The position numbers and the translations under genes were made by a program. This document shows positions 1 to 7,684 of a stretch of 16,038 nt of DNA, one piece after another. Location: assembly GCA_016200675.1 (NCBI GenBank), contig JACQEH010000056.1:1-16038 (forward strand). The letters are read 5' to 3'. Below the pieces are notes generated by a model that saw only the letters and a program-made list of their open reading frames with translations, did not search any database and had not been told where the DNA came from. Position 1 is the stretch's first letter. Each line of letters opens with the position of its first letter. The stretch is from Chloroflexota bacterium. GTDB taxonomy: Bacteria; Chloroflexota; Limnocylindria; Limnocylindrales; CSP1-4.

Positions 1-87
1 CGACGCGAGCCGCCGCCGGCGCGAACCGGGCGCTCCGAGCCGCCGCCGCCGCGAACCGGGCGCCGCGAGCCGCCGCCGCGAACCGCC
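1..87. repeat. GC-rich tandem repeat, 30-bp unit, cut by left edge
   Basis: Two units of 30 bp (1-30, 31-60) and a third unit of 27 bp (61-87) share the core GAGCCGCCGCCG followed by GCGAACCGGG or close variants. The unit length and the 3-bp difference both keep a reading frame. Frame 1 on the plus strand is open to a TGA at 127-129 and would encode repeats like REPPPARTG; the minus strand is also open. It could be the repetitive C-terminal tail of a gene lying left of the window and converging on the dehydrogenase gene, or simply noncoding low-complexity DNA. The sequence in hand does not decide. Confidence 0.7.
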
Positions 88-103
88 GTTCGTGCGGACC
101 GAA

Positions 104-1549
104 TCAGACCTTCAGCATCACGTGCTTGACGACGGTGTAGTCCTCGATGGCGTACATCGACTGGTCCTTGCCGTATCCCGACTCCTTGAAGCCGCCATGG
201 GGCATCTCGGAGACGAGCGTGAAGTGGTCGTTGACCCAGACCGTGCCGAACTGGATTGCCTTGGCCACGCGCATGGCGCGCCCGATGTCGGCGGTCCAGA
301 CCGAGGCTGCCAGCCCGAACCGGACGTCGTTGGCCCAGGCGATCGCCTGCTCCTCATCGCCGAACCGCTGGACGGTCACGACCGGCCCGAAGACCTCGTC
401 CTGGACGATCTCGCTGCGCTGGCCGGGGCCCGCGATGACGGTCGGCTCGTAGTAGGCACCGGGGCGGTCCGGCCGGGTTCCGCCGGTGACGATCTCGGCG
501 CCCGCGCGGGCTCGGTCGACCATGCCCTCGACCTTGTCAGCCTGGGCCCTGGCGATGAGCGAGCCCATCTCGATGTCGTCGCCTTCGGTGGGATCGCCCC
601 ACTTGATCGTCTTGACCGAGGCCGCCAGGTCGGCGACGAAGTTGTCGTAGACCTTCGGCCCGGTGATGACGCGACAGGGGGCCGTGCAGTCCTGGCCGCT
701 GTTCCAGTAGGAGAAGACCTTGAGGTTCTCGATGACGGCCTCGAGGTCGGCGTCGTCGAAGACCACGACCGGGGCCTTGCCGCCGAGCTCCAGGTGGAGG
801 CGCTTGACGCGATCGGCGGCGACCCTGGCGATGTGCTTGCCGGTGTCCGTGTCGCCGGTGACGGAGATCATCCCGACCTTCGGATGCCCGACGAGGTCGT
901 CGCCGATCGCCGCGCCCGTGCCGGTGATGACGTTGAGGACCCCGGGCGGCAGGATGTCGGCCGCGATCTCGGCCAGGACGAGGGCGGTCAGCGGCGTCCG
1001 GGCGGACGGCTTGAGGACAACGGTGTTTCCGGCCATGAGGGCCGGCCCGATCTTCCAGCCGGCCATCATGATCGGGTAGTTCCAGGGGGCGATCGAGGCC
1101 ACGACGCCGACCGGCTCGCGGCGGACCATGCTCGTTCGACCGGCGATGTACTCGTTGGCCGCCTTGCCCTCCATGACCCTTCCCGCGCCGGCGAAGAAGC
1201 GGAGGTTGTCGACGACGACCGGGATCTCGTCGATCGCCGCGCCGACGGGTTTGCCCGTGTTCCGGCTCTCCAGGCGGCCGACCTCGTCGGCCCGGGTCTC
1301 CAGTGCGTCGGCGAGCTTGAGGAGGAGGAGGCTGCGGTCCTGGGGCGTGCTGTGCTGCCAGGTCTCGAAGGCCGTCGCGGCCGACTGGACGGCGCGATCG
1401 ACGTCCTCGGCGCCCGAAGCCGGCACGTGGGCGATGACCGTGCCATTGGCCGGGTTCTCGACCGCCAGCGTCTGGCCGCTGGCGCTCTCGACCCACTCGC
1501 CGTTGATGAACTGCTTGAAGGCCTGGACCTTGTCCATGACGTCGGTCAC
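104..1549 (-). CDS. patD: Gamma-aminobutyraldehyde dehydrogenase (PatD/ALDH family)
   Basis: NAD-dependent aldehyde dehydrogenase of 481 aa, expected to oxidise 4-aminobutanal to GABA in putrescine breakdown in the cytoplasm. Seen: PWNYP near 156-159, the catalytic base Glu254 in LELGGKAP, the nucleophile Cys288 in GQDCTAPC, and an E-V-F-G-P-V motif near the C-terminus. The last 30 residues (SEMPHGG, SGYGKD, EDYTVVKHVM) resemble E. coli PatD as I remember it, which favours this substrate over betaine aldehyde. Start: GTG at 1549 has GGGAGG 7 nt upstream; an in-frame ATG at 1537 lies too far from it. The frame stays open far upstream into the EcfT gene region, but that extension has ECF coding in another frame and is not real. 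It lies 130 bp downstream of the ECF operon on the same strand and probably has its own promoter. Enzyme family is sure; substrate is inferred. Confidence 0.9.
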   Translation of the reverse strand: MTDVMDKVQAFKQFINGEWVESASGQTLAVENPANGTVIAHVPASGAEDVDRAVQSAATAFETWQHSTPQDRSLLLLKLADALETRADEVGRLESRNTGKPVGAAIDEIPVVVDNLRFFAGAGRVMEGKAANEYIAGRTSMVRREPVGVVASIAPWNYPIMMAGWKIGPALMAGNTVVLKPSARTPLTALVLAEIAADILPPGVLNVITGTGAAIGDDLVGHPKVGMISVTGDTDTGKHIARVAADRVKRLHLELGGKAPVVVFDDADLEAVIENLKVFSYWNSGQDCTAPCRVITGPKVYDNFVADLAASVKTIKWGDPTEGDDIEMGSLIARAQADKVEGMVDRARAGAEIVTGGTRPDRPGAYYEPTVIAGPGQRSEIVQDEVFGPVVTVQRFGDEEQAIAWANDVRFGLAASVWTADIGRAMRVAKAIQFGTVWVNDHFTLVSEMPHGGFKESGYGKDQSMYAIEDYTVVKHVMLKV

Positions 1550-1574
1550 CGTCGTTCCTCCCGAGGTGGCTGGG

Positions 1575-1590
1575 GGCCGGCATGCCGGCC
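1575..1590. promoter_or_regulatory. 16-bp perfect palindrome upstream of the aldehyde dehydrogenase
   Basis: GGCCGGCATGCCGGCC is perfectly self-complementary and ends 26 nt upstream of the dehydrogenase start, in the 130-bp gap behind EcfT. It could be an operator for a local regulator, or a hairpin ending the ECF transcript; there is no T-run after it. In DNA this GC-rich a palindrome of this kind can occur by chance. Confidence 0.35.
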
Positions 1591-1679
1591 GGAATCCGGA
1601 CGCACACGATCGATCTGGGGTACCGGCCCATTGTGCGCCAGCGGCGGTAGCGCGTTCCAGCCCGCGGTCCGGCTCCCGG

Positions 1680-2432
1680 TCAGCGAAGGGCGACCCCGAG
1701 GATGACGCGCCCGCCGGCCCCAACGGCGAGGTCCCGCCATGTCCAGCGGATCGGCCGGAACGTCGACCGCGGCCCGCTGTCGAAGGCCCGCGCATCCATG
1801 GCCAGGGCGAGCTGGTCGGCATGGCGGATGGCCCGGACGAGGAGGCCGACGAGCAGGCGCGGGTGCCAGGTCGAGGCAAGGCCGCGGATGCGTCGGGCCT
1901 GGCGCAGCGTGGCCAGATCCTCGGCCAGCCGCGGCACGGCCTGATAGGCGGCGAGGGCCCCATACGCGAAGCGCGGCGAGATGCGGACCTGTTGTACGAG
2001 CGAATCGACGAGCCGAGTCGGATCCGTCGTCTGGGCGAAGATCGCCCCGACCGAGACGATGGCCATGACCCTCGCACCGAGCGCGAGAGCTGCCATCGCC
2101 GCTTCCTGCGTGATTCGGAGCGGGCCGAGGCGGGCAATCTCCGTTGCCGCCGGGCTGCTGTTGGAGCCCGAGAAGAGCAGGTTCGCCAGGGCGATCGAGA
2201 GCGCGGCGACCGCCAGCGGCGCGAGGCCACGCCCCAGCCGACGCGGAGGGACGTTGCCGAGCCATCGGCCGGCCGCGAGCGCCACGAGGGCCAGGCCGAT
2301 CGGTGGACCCGCCCGGAGCGTCGTCGCCAGCCCGATCAGCCAGGCCAGCGCCAGGCCCAACTTGACCACCGGGCTCGTTCGGCCCAGCAGGCTTTCCAAC
2401 TGGCGACGGTCGAGATCTGGTGCGGTCAGCAT
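1680..2432 (-). CDS. ECF transporter transmembrane component EcfT (YkoC-like)
   Basis: Membrane-embedded coupling subunit of 250 aa for an energy-coupling-factor importer; it links the two ATPase domains to the substrate-binding S component. Hydrophobic stretches are visible around residues 24-55, 70-87, 110-132 and 234-249. The cytoplasmic coupling region carries ARRIRG (179-184) and MDARAF (212-217), matching the paired Ala-Arg motifs of EcfT that sit in the ATPase grooves. The second motif has Phe where Gly is usual (A-R-G versus A-R-A), a modest departure. ATG at 2432 shares one base with the stop of the ATPase gene (TGATG), so it is probably translated by coupling; no clear ribosome site is present. 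Third gene of the riboswitch operon, hence probably for thiamine or its pyrimidine precursor. Confidence 0.87.
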   Translation of the reverse strand: MLTAPDLDRRQLESLLGRTSPVVKLGLALAWLIGLATTLRAGPPIGLALVALAAGRWLGNVPPRRLGRGLAPLAVAALSIALANLLFSGSNSSPAATEIARLGPLRITQEAAMAALALGARVMAIVSVGAIFAQTTDPTRLVDSLVQQVRISPRFAYGALAAYQAVPRLAEDLATLRQARRIRGLASTWHPRLLVGLLVRAIRHADQLALAMDARAFDSGPRSTFRPIRWTWRDLAVGAGGRVILGVALR

Positions 2433-3964
2433 CAGGTGGCGTCCGAACGGAAGGGCTCGGCGGGGAACCGACCTTGCCCGTCGTCGGCGACGATCCAGCC
2501 GTCGTCCATCTCGATCCGCCGATCGGCAACCCGGGCAGCAAAGCGGGGGTCGTGGGTGGCGGCCAGGACCGCCGTCCCTGCCCCCACCAGCTCGGTGATG
2601 ATCTCGGCCAGCGATTCCCAGCCCCGACGATCCTGGCCGAAGGTCGGCTCGTCGAGCAGGAGGAGCCGCGGGCGTCGGGCGAGGGCCGTCGCCATCGAGA
2701 GGCGGCGCTGCTCGCCGCCCGAAAGGCGGTAGGGGCTTCGGGCGCCGAACGCCTCGAGGGGCAGGCCCAGGCGGTCCATGAGGGCCGCCGACCGGTCGAC
2801 CGATGCGGGGTCGAGCCCGAGCCGGACCTCCTCCGCCACCGTGTCGGCGAGGAACCCGAGCTCCGGGTCCTGGAAGACGTAGCCGGCCATCGCCGCCAGC
2901 CCCGCCGACTTGAGCCGTGCCGGATCGACGCCGTCAAGGCGGACGGAACCGTGCCCCGGTCTGAGCAGCCCGGCCACCAGGCGAAGGAGCGTCGACTTGC
3001 CGCTCCCGTTGGGACCGACGAGGGCGACCCGTTCGCCGCCCGCGATCCCAAGCTCCACGTCGCGGACGGCAGGCACGCCGGGCACGAACTCGAAGCGGAG
3101 ATGGTGCGCGCGGACGACGTCGGGCCCGGCCGCCCGAATGGGCGCCACGACCGTCTTCCGCCAGCGCGCCGGGGGCGGCTCGACGAGGTCGTCCGGGAGC
3201 CAGATTCCAGCCCCGGCCAGCCGCGTCCCCGAACGAGCGAGCACCTCCGCGGGGGGCCCGACGTCGATGGGCGTGCCAAGCTCGTCGAGTGCCAGGACGA
3301 GATCGGCCAGCGGCCACGAGAGGTCGGCGCGATGCTCGACGAGGACGATCGTGGCGCTCCGCTCCCCGCGGATCAGGGCCAGGCGTTCGAAGAGCGCGGC
3401 GGCGGCCTCTTCATCGAGGTTCGCGGTGGGTTCGTCGAGGACGAGGACGGACGGCCGAGGGGCCTCGACACCGGCCAGGGCGAGCCGCTGCTGCTGCCCG
3501 CCCGACAGGCGCGACCCCCGGCGCCGGTCGAATCCGCCGAGGCCGACGGTCGAGAGCGCCTCCGGGACGCGGGCCCGCATGGCGGGCCAGGCCCAGGCCC
3601 GATTCTCGAGGCCGAAGGCAACGTCGTCCTCGGCGCGGTCCATCACCAGCTGGCTGCCCGGGTCCTGGAAGAGGACGCCGACCCGCGACGCGACCTGGGC
3701 CGGCGACGCCGTCGAGACCTCGACGTCGCCGATGCGCAGCGAGCCGGCCCACTCGCCGGGGACATCCCGGGGGACGAGACCGGCGACGGCCCGGGCAAGG
3801 GTGCTCTTGCCGGATCCCGACGGGCCGACGACGACGAGGACTCCGCCAGCGTCGAGGCGCAGGTCGATCCCTTGGAGGGCCGGCCGAGTCGCCCCGGCGT
3901 AGGTGAAGCGAATACCCTCGGCAACGAGTGGCAGCGGGCCCGTCGGCCCGCGCTCGCCGGTCAG
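2432..3964 (-). CDS. ECF transporter double ATPase (YkoD-like, A-A' fusion)
   Basis: Two ABC ATPase domains in one chain of 510 aa that power import. Domain 1: Walker A GPSGSGKST (47-55), Q-loop FQDPGSQ (about 99-105), signature LSGGQQQR (153-160), Walker B VLVLDEPT (173-180), switch His in VLVEHR. Domain 2: GPNGSGKST (317-325), FQDPELG, LSGGEQRR (414-421), LLLLDEPT (434-441), switch His in ATHD. Both sites look complete. Start: no ATG, GTG or TTG lies in frame near the domain start. CTG at 3964 overlaps the upstream stop as CTGA and has AAGGA 8 nt before it, so I place a rare CTG start there. The frame is open further upstream, but only inside the S-component gene. A-A' fusions of this kind are typical of YkoD. 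Confidence 0.88.
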   Translation of the reverse strand: MTGERGPTGPLPLVAEGIRFTYAGATRPALQGIDLRLDAGGVLVVVGPSGSGKSTLARAVAGLVPRDVPGEWAGSLRIGDVEVSTASPAQVASRVGVLFQDPGSQLVMDRAEDDVAFGLENRAWAWPAMRARVPEALSTVGLGGFDRRRGSRLSGGQQQRLALAGVEAPRPSVLVLDEPTANLDEEAAAALFERLALIRGERSATIVLVEHRADLSWPLADLVLALDELGTPIDVGPPAEVLARSGTRLAGAGIWLPDDLVEPPPARWRKTVVAPIRAAGPDVVRAHHLRFEFVPGVPAVRDVELGIAGGERVALVGPNGSGKSTLLRLVAGLLRPGHGSVRLDGVDPARLKSAGLAAMAGYVFQDPELGFLADTVAEEVRLGLDPASVDRSAALMDRLGLPLEAFGARSPYRLSGGEQRRLSMATALARRPRLLLLDEPTFGQDRRGWESLAEIITELVGAGTAVLAATHDPRFAARVADRRIEMDDGWIVADDGQGRFPAEPFRSDAT

Positions 3965-4563
3965 GCCGGGAATCCTTCGAGCACCCCGGCCCGCCGCAGG
4001 GCTCGGACGAGGGCGATCGAGCCAAGGGCCACGATCACCACCGCCGAGACCGCCATGGCGACGCCTCGCGCGATCTGGACATCGATGGCAATGTCCGCGT
4101 AGTAGACCGCCCAGTCGTGGATCCAGGCCGCCGCAGCACTGGCGATCGCCGCGATGGCGATGACCGGCAGCGACCAGTTGCGGTACAGGGTGAGCGCGAA
4201 CACGAGCTCGGCCGCCATTCCCTGGACGAACCCCGAAAGCAGGACGTCCGGTCCCCACGGGCTGACCAGGAGGCTCGACACGCCCGCGGCGACGAGCTCC
4301 GCGAACAGCGCTGCGCCGCGCTTGCGGACGATGAGCGGCGCCAGGACGGCCGGGACGAGCCAGCCGCCGTAGATCAGGAAGGCTCCCAGGGGCGCCACGG
4401 CGCTGGCCGGGGCAATCACGCTCCAGGCCGTATTGAGGGCCACGAACGCGACCCCGAAGACCACCCCGATGATGGCCGTGACGAGGATGTCCCGCGTTCG
4501 CCAGCGGGTGGCCGGGAGGGCCGCGACGGCGGCGGTCGCGGGGGACGGAACGGCGTTTGTCAC
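3961..4563 (-). CDS. ECF transporter S component, YkoE family (thiamine/HMP)
   Basis: Integral membrane substrate-binding subunit of 200 aa. The start of the domain (WRTRDILVTAIIGVVFGVAF), the loop GGWLVPAVLAPLIVRKRGAA, and SPWG followed by SGFVQGMAAELVFAL fit the YkoE family. About five to six hydrophobic segments are visible. Known: YkoE with YkoD and YkoC forms a thiamine or hydroxymethylpyrimidine importer in Bacillus; the TPP riboswitch directly upstream supports this substrate here. Start: GTG at 4563 has GGAGG with a 10-nt spacer. An ATG pair at 4617/4614 in the same frame lies inside the riboswitch platform without a ribosome site, so I reject it. The 3' end overlaps the ATPase start by 4 nt. 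No YkoF partner lies in the window. Confidence 0.88.
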   Translation of the reverse strand: MTNAVPSPATAAVAALPATRWRTRDILVTAIIGVVFGVAFVALNTAWSVIAPASAVAPLGAFLIYGGWLVPAVLAPLIVRKRGAALFAELVAAGVSSLLVSPWGPDVLLSGFVQGMAAELVFALTLYRNWSLPVIAIAAIASAAAAWIHDWAVYYADIAIDVQIARGVAMAVSAVVIVALGSIALVRALRRAGVLEGFPA

Positions 4564-4572
4564 GGGTGTCAG

Positions 4573-4605
4573 GCCTCCGGTGAAATCGGGACGCCGCCCC
4601 GGAGG
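4573..4605 (-). promoter_or_regulatory. Riboswitch expression platform: SD and anti-SD segments
   Basis: The ribosome site of the S-component gene lies in CCGGAGGC (minus strand, 4580-4573). A perfect 7-base complement, CCTCCGG, lies just upstream at 4605-4599. A second complement, 8 bases long (GCCTCCGG), forms part of the 5' P1 side of the aptamer at 4731-4724. A translational switch in which the ribosome site is hidden by one of these segments is therefore plausible. The pairing is seen directly; which state goes with bound TPP is inference. The segment at 4605 can also fold on itself (CCCC/GGGG). Confidence 0.5.
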
Positions 4606-4640
4606 GGACGGCATCATCGAGTCGAACGGCCTGTTCGAAA

Positions 4641-4732
4641 CGGCCTGCTTCCTTCGCCGGTATGAGCCGGATCAGGTTCGGCGGGTCTGTGGCCTGGCCA
4701 CACTCTCAGCGCTACCGCGCTCCCCGGAGGCG
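4641..4732 (-). ncRNA. TPP riboswitch (THI element)
   Basis: On the minus strand the leader contains CTGAGAG (pyrimidine-sensing core), then GACCC, GAACCTGATCCGG, CATACCGGCG and AAGGAAGC, in the order and spacing of the conserved thiamine pyrophosphate aptamer. GCCT at the 5' side and AGGC at the 3' side can close P1. The P3 region has a GTGGCC/GGCCAC stem. It lies 79 nt upstream of the S-component start and should reduce expression of the transporter operon when TPP is plentiful. Confidence 0.93.
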
Positions 4733-4748
4733 ATCTTCAGTTGGCGGG

Positions 4749-4754
4749 AGTCTA
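4749..4754 (-). promoter_or_regulatory. Possible -10 box for the riboswitch operon
   Basis: TAGACT on the minus strand lies about 17 nt upstream of the aptamer, in the short gap after the hydrolase stop codon, so transcription would begin close to the aptamer's 5' side. No good -35 box is seen at the usual distance; this is a weak call based on position. Confidence 0.3.
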
Positions 4755-4786
4755 CACCCGGGCCCACGAAGGTCGGCCCGGATCGC

Positions 4787-5617
4787 TCAGCGCGCTGGCC
4801 GGGCGAGCTGGCCGTCCATCCAGGCGATGACGTCGGCCATGATCGCCGGCCCCTCGGCCTCGTTGTGGAGCTCGTGGCGGACGTCCTCGTAGGTTCGCCG
4901 CGTGACACCGGGGATCGCCCCGAGCGGCTCCGTCGCCCGGGCCGGGACGATGCGGTCGGCGAGGCCCTGGATGACCAGTGTCGGAATGGACAGCCGGGAC
5001 GCCGCGCCGCGGACCCGCACCTGCTCGGCGAAGCCCAGGGCTCCGAACTTCACCGTCGAGCGGTCGAGCATGAGCGGATCCCCCCGGGCTTCCCGCTGCC
5101 GGTCCGGCACCTTGGAGAGCATGTCCGGCCGCGGGCCGTTGCTGATCATGAGGTGGGGTGCGATGCGCGCGAGGAGCGGCGCGGCCACCCGCTTCCAGGC
5201 CCCGAGGTTGTCGTCGATGCCCGGAGCGGAGAGGACCAGGAGGTCTGGCAGCGGCCGCCCCGACACGCAATAGCCGAGGGCGATGAGGCCGCCCATCGAA
5301 TGGCCGTACAGGACGACCGGACGCCCAGGGACTGCCGACCGGACGGCGCCGAGGCGATCTTCGACGTCGTCGTGGAAGCGCGACCAATCGTCGACCCAGG
5401 CCCGCTCCCCGCCCGACGCACCGAAGCCCCGATGGTCCCAGCCGAAGCACTCGTAGCCGGCCGCCGCGAACTGGTCGCCGACATGCCCGTAGCGGGCGCT
5501 GTGCTCGCCGAGGCCGTGGACGAAGAGGACCGCGGCCTTGGGCGTCTCGGCACTCCAGTGGCGGGTCAGGATCCGGATGCCGTCCCGGGTCGTGGCGGTG
5601 TCGGTCGTCGATGCCAT
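4787..5617 (-). CDS. Alpha/beta hydrolase, monoacylglycerol lipase / lysophospholipase type
   Basis: Serine hydrolase of 276 aa, likely cytoplasmic (no signal peptide), acting on monoacylglycerols, lysophospholipids or similar esters. Seen: oxyanion-side motif HGLGEHSARY (34-43), WDHRGFGASGG (60-70), nucleophile elbow GHSMGG with Ser107, acid Asp221 in GLADRIVP, and His248 in DVRHELHNE; the H-E-L-x-N-E pattern is typical of the Serine aminopeptidase S33/PldB group. Length is normal for the family. Starts at ATG 5617 with only a weak ribosome site (AGTAGG). It is divergent from the metallo-hydrolase gene across 78 bp and lies directly upstream of the riboswitch operon on the same strand. Exact substrate cannot be read from sequence. 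Confidence 0.88.
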   Translation of the reverse strand: MASTTDTATTRDGIRILTRHWSAETPKAAVLFVHGLGEHSARYGHVGDQFAAAGYECFGWDHRGFGASGGERAWVDDWSRFHDDVEDRLGAVRSAVPGRPVVLYGHSMGGLIALGYCVSGRPLPDLLVLSAPGIDDNLGAWKRVAAPLLARIAPHLMISNGPRPDMLSKVPDRQREARGDPLMLDRSTVKFGALGFAEQVRVRGAASRLSIPTLVIQGLADRIVPARATEPLGAIPGVTRRTYEDVRHELHNEAEGPAIMADVIAWMDGQLARPAR

Positions 5618-5683
5618 GTGCCGAGCCTACTCTCGTCGCCGGGCGCGTGCGAAAGGCCGGGCGCCTGGGTGCCCCCGCGCACG

Positions 5684-5689
5684 TACCAT
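5684..5689 (+). promoter_or_regulatory. Possible -10 box giving a leaderless metallo-hydrolase mRNA
   Basis: TACCAT ends 6 nt before the ATG at 5696. No Shine-Dalgarno motif stands before that ATG, so the transcript may begin at or next to the start codon, a common arrangement in high-GC bacteria. No convincing -35 box is seen. Confidence 0.35.
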
Positions 5690-5695
5690 CGCCGG

Positions 5696-6520
5696 ATGCA
5701 GGGCTCGTCGGACTGGCTCGAGGTCGGCGATCGGGTGCTCGCCCGTCGGTACGCCTTTGCCGACCAGCAGATCGGCCTCGTCCTCGGCAACGGCGAGGCA
5801 CTCGTCATCGACACGCGGTCCACGCCGGGTCAGGCCCGCGAGCTCCTCGACGACATCCGCCGCGTGACGCGGGATCCAGTCCGGATCGTGGTCGACACGC
5901 ACTGGCACTCGGATCACGTCTTCGGCAACCACGACTTCCGGCCGGCCACCATCTGGGGCCACGAGCGCTGCCGGACCGGCCTGCTCACGAGGGGCGAGGC
6001 CCAGCGCAGTGGCCTGGCCGAGGCTGTCCCTGACCTGGCGGCCGAGCTCGCGGAGGTCGTCATCGACCCGCCCGACCGGACCTTCACGGACTCGACGACG
6101 ATCGAGATCGGGCGCCGGCCGGTCGAGCTCCACTACCTTGGGAGAGGCCACACCGAAGCCGACATCGTGGTCCTCGTCCCCGATGCCGGTGTCCTCTTCG
6201 CCGGCGATCTCCTGGAGAACGACGCCACGCCCTGGTTCGGCGACGGCTTCCCGATCGAATGGCCGGACACGGTGCAGCGGCTGCTTCCCTACGTCACGGG
6301 GCCGGTGGTGCCGGGTCATGGCTCCGTGGGCGACCGTGCGTTCGTCGAGCGCCAGCTCCGCGAGTTCCGGGCCGTCGCCGACCTCGCCGAGCGGCTGCAC
6401 GCCGGCAGGCTGGACCGCGACGCGGCCCTCGACGGGATGCCGTACCCGCGGGACGTCGCGGTCCAGCCACTCGACCGGGCGCTGGCCCAGCTTCGCGGCG
6501 AGCTGGACCCCGCCGACTAG
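5696..6520 (+). CDS. MBL-fold metallo-hydrolase
   Basis: Metallo-beta-lactamase superfamily hydrolase of 274 aa, expected to bind two metal ions. Seen: HWHSDH (69-74) with the family's H-x-H-x-D-H pattern, third ligand His152 in GRGHTEAD, bridging Asp171 in FAGDLLEN, and His208 in VPGHG. The order and spacing resemble general hydrolases of the glyoxalase II / beta-lactamase-like group; no class-defining feature for a true beta-lactamase is evident. The frame runs open far upstream, but the first 400 codons of that are opposite the hydrolase and ECF genes. ATG 5696 fits the domain start. Its TAG stop shares the tetramer CTAG with the stop of the convergent oxidoreductase. Substrate unknown. 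Confidence 0.87.
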   Translation: MQGSSDWLEVGDRVLARRYAFADQQIGLVLGNGEALVIDTRSTPGQARELLDDIRRVTRDPVRIVVDTHWHSDHVFGNHDFRPATIWGHERCRTGLLTRGEAQRSGLAEAVPDLAAELAEVVIDPPDRTFTDSTTIEIGRRPVELHYLGRGHTEADIVVLVPDAGVLFAGDLLENDATPWFGDGFPIEWPDTVQRLLPYVTGPVVPGHGSVGDRAFVERQLREFRAVADLAERLHAGRLDRDAALDGMPYPRDVAVQPLDRALAQLRGELDPAD

Positions 6521-7527
6521 CCCGCGTCGCCGCCCACGCGGACGATCGTCCGGCCGCGCGCCTGGCCGATGACGATGGCGTCGAGGGCCGGCTCGAGGGT
6601 GTCGAGCGTCACTTCGGTCACCCGCTCGCCGAGTCCTCGTGGCCGGAGGTCGCCGGCCAGCCGCTGCCAGATCCGACGGCGCTTGGCGATCGCGAGGTAC
6701 GCCGAGTCGATGCCGAGGATCGTCACCCCCCGCAGGATGAAGGGCAGGACGGTCGTCACGAGGGCCGGGCCCGAAGCGTTGCCACAGGCCGCCACGGCCC
6801 CGTCGCGGCGGAGCGTCCGGAGGATGTACGGCAGCGTGGCCGCGCCGACGGCGTCGATGGCCGCCGCCCAGCGCTCCGACTCGAGGGGCTTCCCCGAGGC
6901 GGATGCCTCCTCCCTGGTGAGGAAGCCGGCGACGCCGAGCGATCGCAGCCACGGCTCCTCGTCGGGCTTGCCCGTGACCGCCCAGACCTCGTAGCCGAGC
7001 TCGGCCAGGATCCCGATCGCCGTGCTTCCCACCCCGCCCGTGGCGCCGGTCACCAGGACCGGGCGTCCCGCGGGTTCCAGGCCCCGCGTTTCCAGCTCGA
7101 CCACCGCCTGGGCGGCCGTGAAGCCGGCCGTCCCGAGGGCCATCGCGTCCCGGGCGCTCAGCCCGGTGGGGAGGGGCACGACCCAGTCGGCCGGCACCCG
7201 GGCGTACTCGGCGAAGCCGCCGTGCCGGCTCACGCCGAGGTCGTAGCCATGGGCGATGACCTCGGTCCCGATCGTGAACGACGGGTGGGTCGATCGGATC
7301 ACGGCCCCGGCGAGGTCGATACCCGGGACCAGCGGGTACGCCCGGGCAACCTTGCCGTCGGAGGTCGCCGCCAGGCCGTCCTTGAAGTTGACCGAGGACC
7401 AGTCGACGCGGATCTCGACCTCTCCCTCGGGCAGGTCGCCCGGCGTGAGGGTCCGCAGGCCGCGCTCGAAGCGCTCGCCACGCTTGTCGACGACGTAGGC
7501 GCGGAACGTGGCTGGCAGTCCTGGCAA
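6517..7527 (-). CDS. MDR-family oxidoreductase, YhdH/AcuI type (acrylyl-CoA reductase-like)
   Basis: NADPH-dependent medium-chain reductase of 336 aa. Seen: N-terminal FRAYVV, VDWSSVNFKDGLA (41-53) and YPLVPGIDLAG (64-74), then the Rossmann motif GATGGVGSTA (161-170), all typical of the zinc-free YhdH/AcuI branch, which reduces acryloyl-CoA or related enoyl compounds. No zinc-binding Cys cluster is present. Start: no ATG or GTG lies near the domain start; TTG at 7527 has GAGG 5 nt before it and gives an N-terminus slightly longer than usual. The frame continues upstream through the tRNA gene, which cannot be coding here. Convergent with the metallo-hydrolase, the two TAG stops overlapping. 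Confidence 0.85.
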   Translation of the reverse strand: MPGLPATFRAYVVDKRGERFERGLRTLTPGDLPEGEVEIRVDWSSVNFKDGLAATSDGKVARAYPLVPGIDLAGAVIRSTHPSFTIGTEVIAHGYDLGVSRHGGFAEYARVPADWVVPLPTGLSARDAMALGTAGFTAAQAVVELETRGLEPAGRPVLVTGATGGVGSTAIGILAELGYEVWAVTGKPDEEPWLRSLGVAGFLTREEASASGKPLESERWAAAIDAVGAATLPYILRTLRRDGAVAACGNASGPALVTTVLPFILRGVTILGIDSAYLAIAKRRRIWQRLAGDLRPRGLGERVTEVTLDTLEPALDAIVIGQARGRTIVRVGGDAG

Positions 7528-7652
7528 GGTGGCCTCACGTGGTGGCAGAGCGCGGTTGGGACGGGGTGCTGGCTGCGCCGTGGCGAGGCCATCATCGCCC
7601 TTCGATCGCCCGATGTCAGCCTCCGCGTGGAGGGGCGCCAGGGCGGGTGCGA

Positions 7653-7658
7653 TAGAAT
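7653..7658 (+). promoter_or_regulatory. -10 box of the tRNA-Gln gene
   Basis: TAGAAT differs from the consensus TATAAT at one position and lies 26 nt upstream of the mature tRNA 5' end. No clear -35 box is present. The rest of the 157-bp gap between the oxidoreductase start and the tRNA shows nothing else I can name. Confidence 0.5.
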
Positions 7659-7684
7659 GCGCCCGCGCCGCGGCGGCGCATCGC

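Noticed and set aside
104..2230. Single 708-aa minus-strand reading frame joining the aldehyde dehydrogenase to upstream sequence
   Set aside because: The upstream 230 residues are Arg/Ser/Pro-rich and lie over the EcfT gene in another frame; a good ribosome site stands at 1549.
1128..4665. Several long plus-strand frames opposite the ECF operon
   Set aside because: Mirror frames of GC-rich genes; no domain pattern, and the minus-strand genes have complete ABC and ECF motifs.
4433..6520. A 695-aa plus-strand frame ending in the metallo-hydrolase
   Set aside because: The first 420 residues are opposite the S component, the riboswitch and the hydrolase gene, and are low-complexity Arg/Asp/Gly; only the part from 5696 shows a domain.
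5696..6520. Metallo-hydrolase as an antibiotic-resistance beta-lactamase
   Set aside because: No signal peptide, and the motif set is the general one of the superfamily; nothing specific to lactamases.
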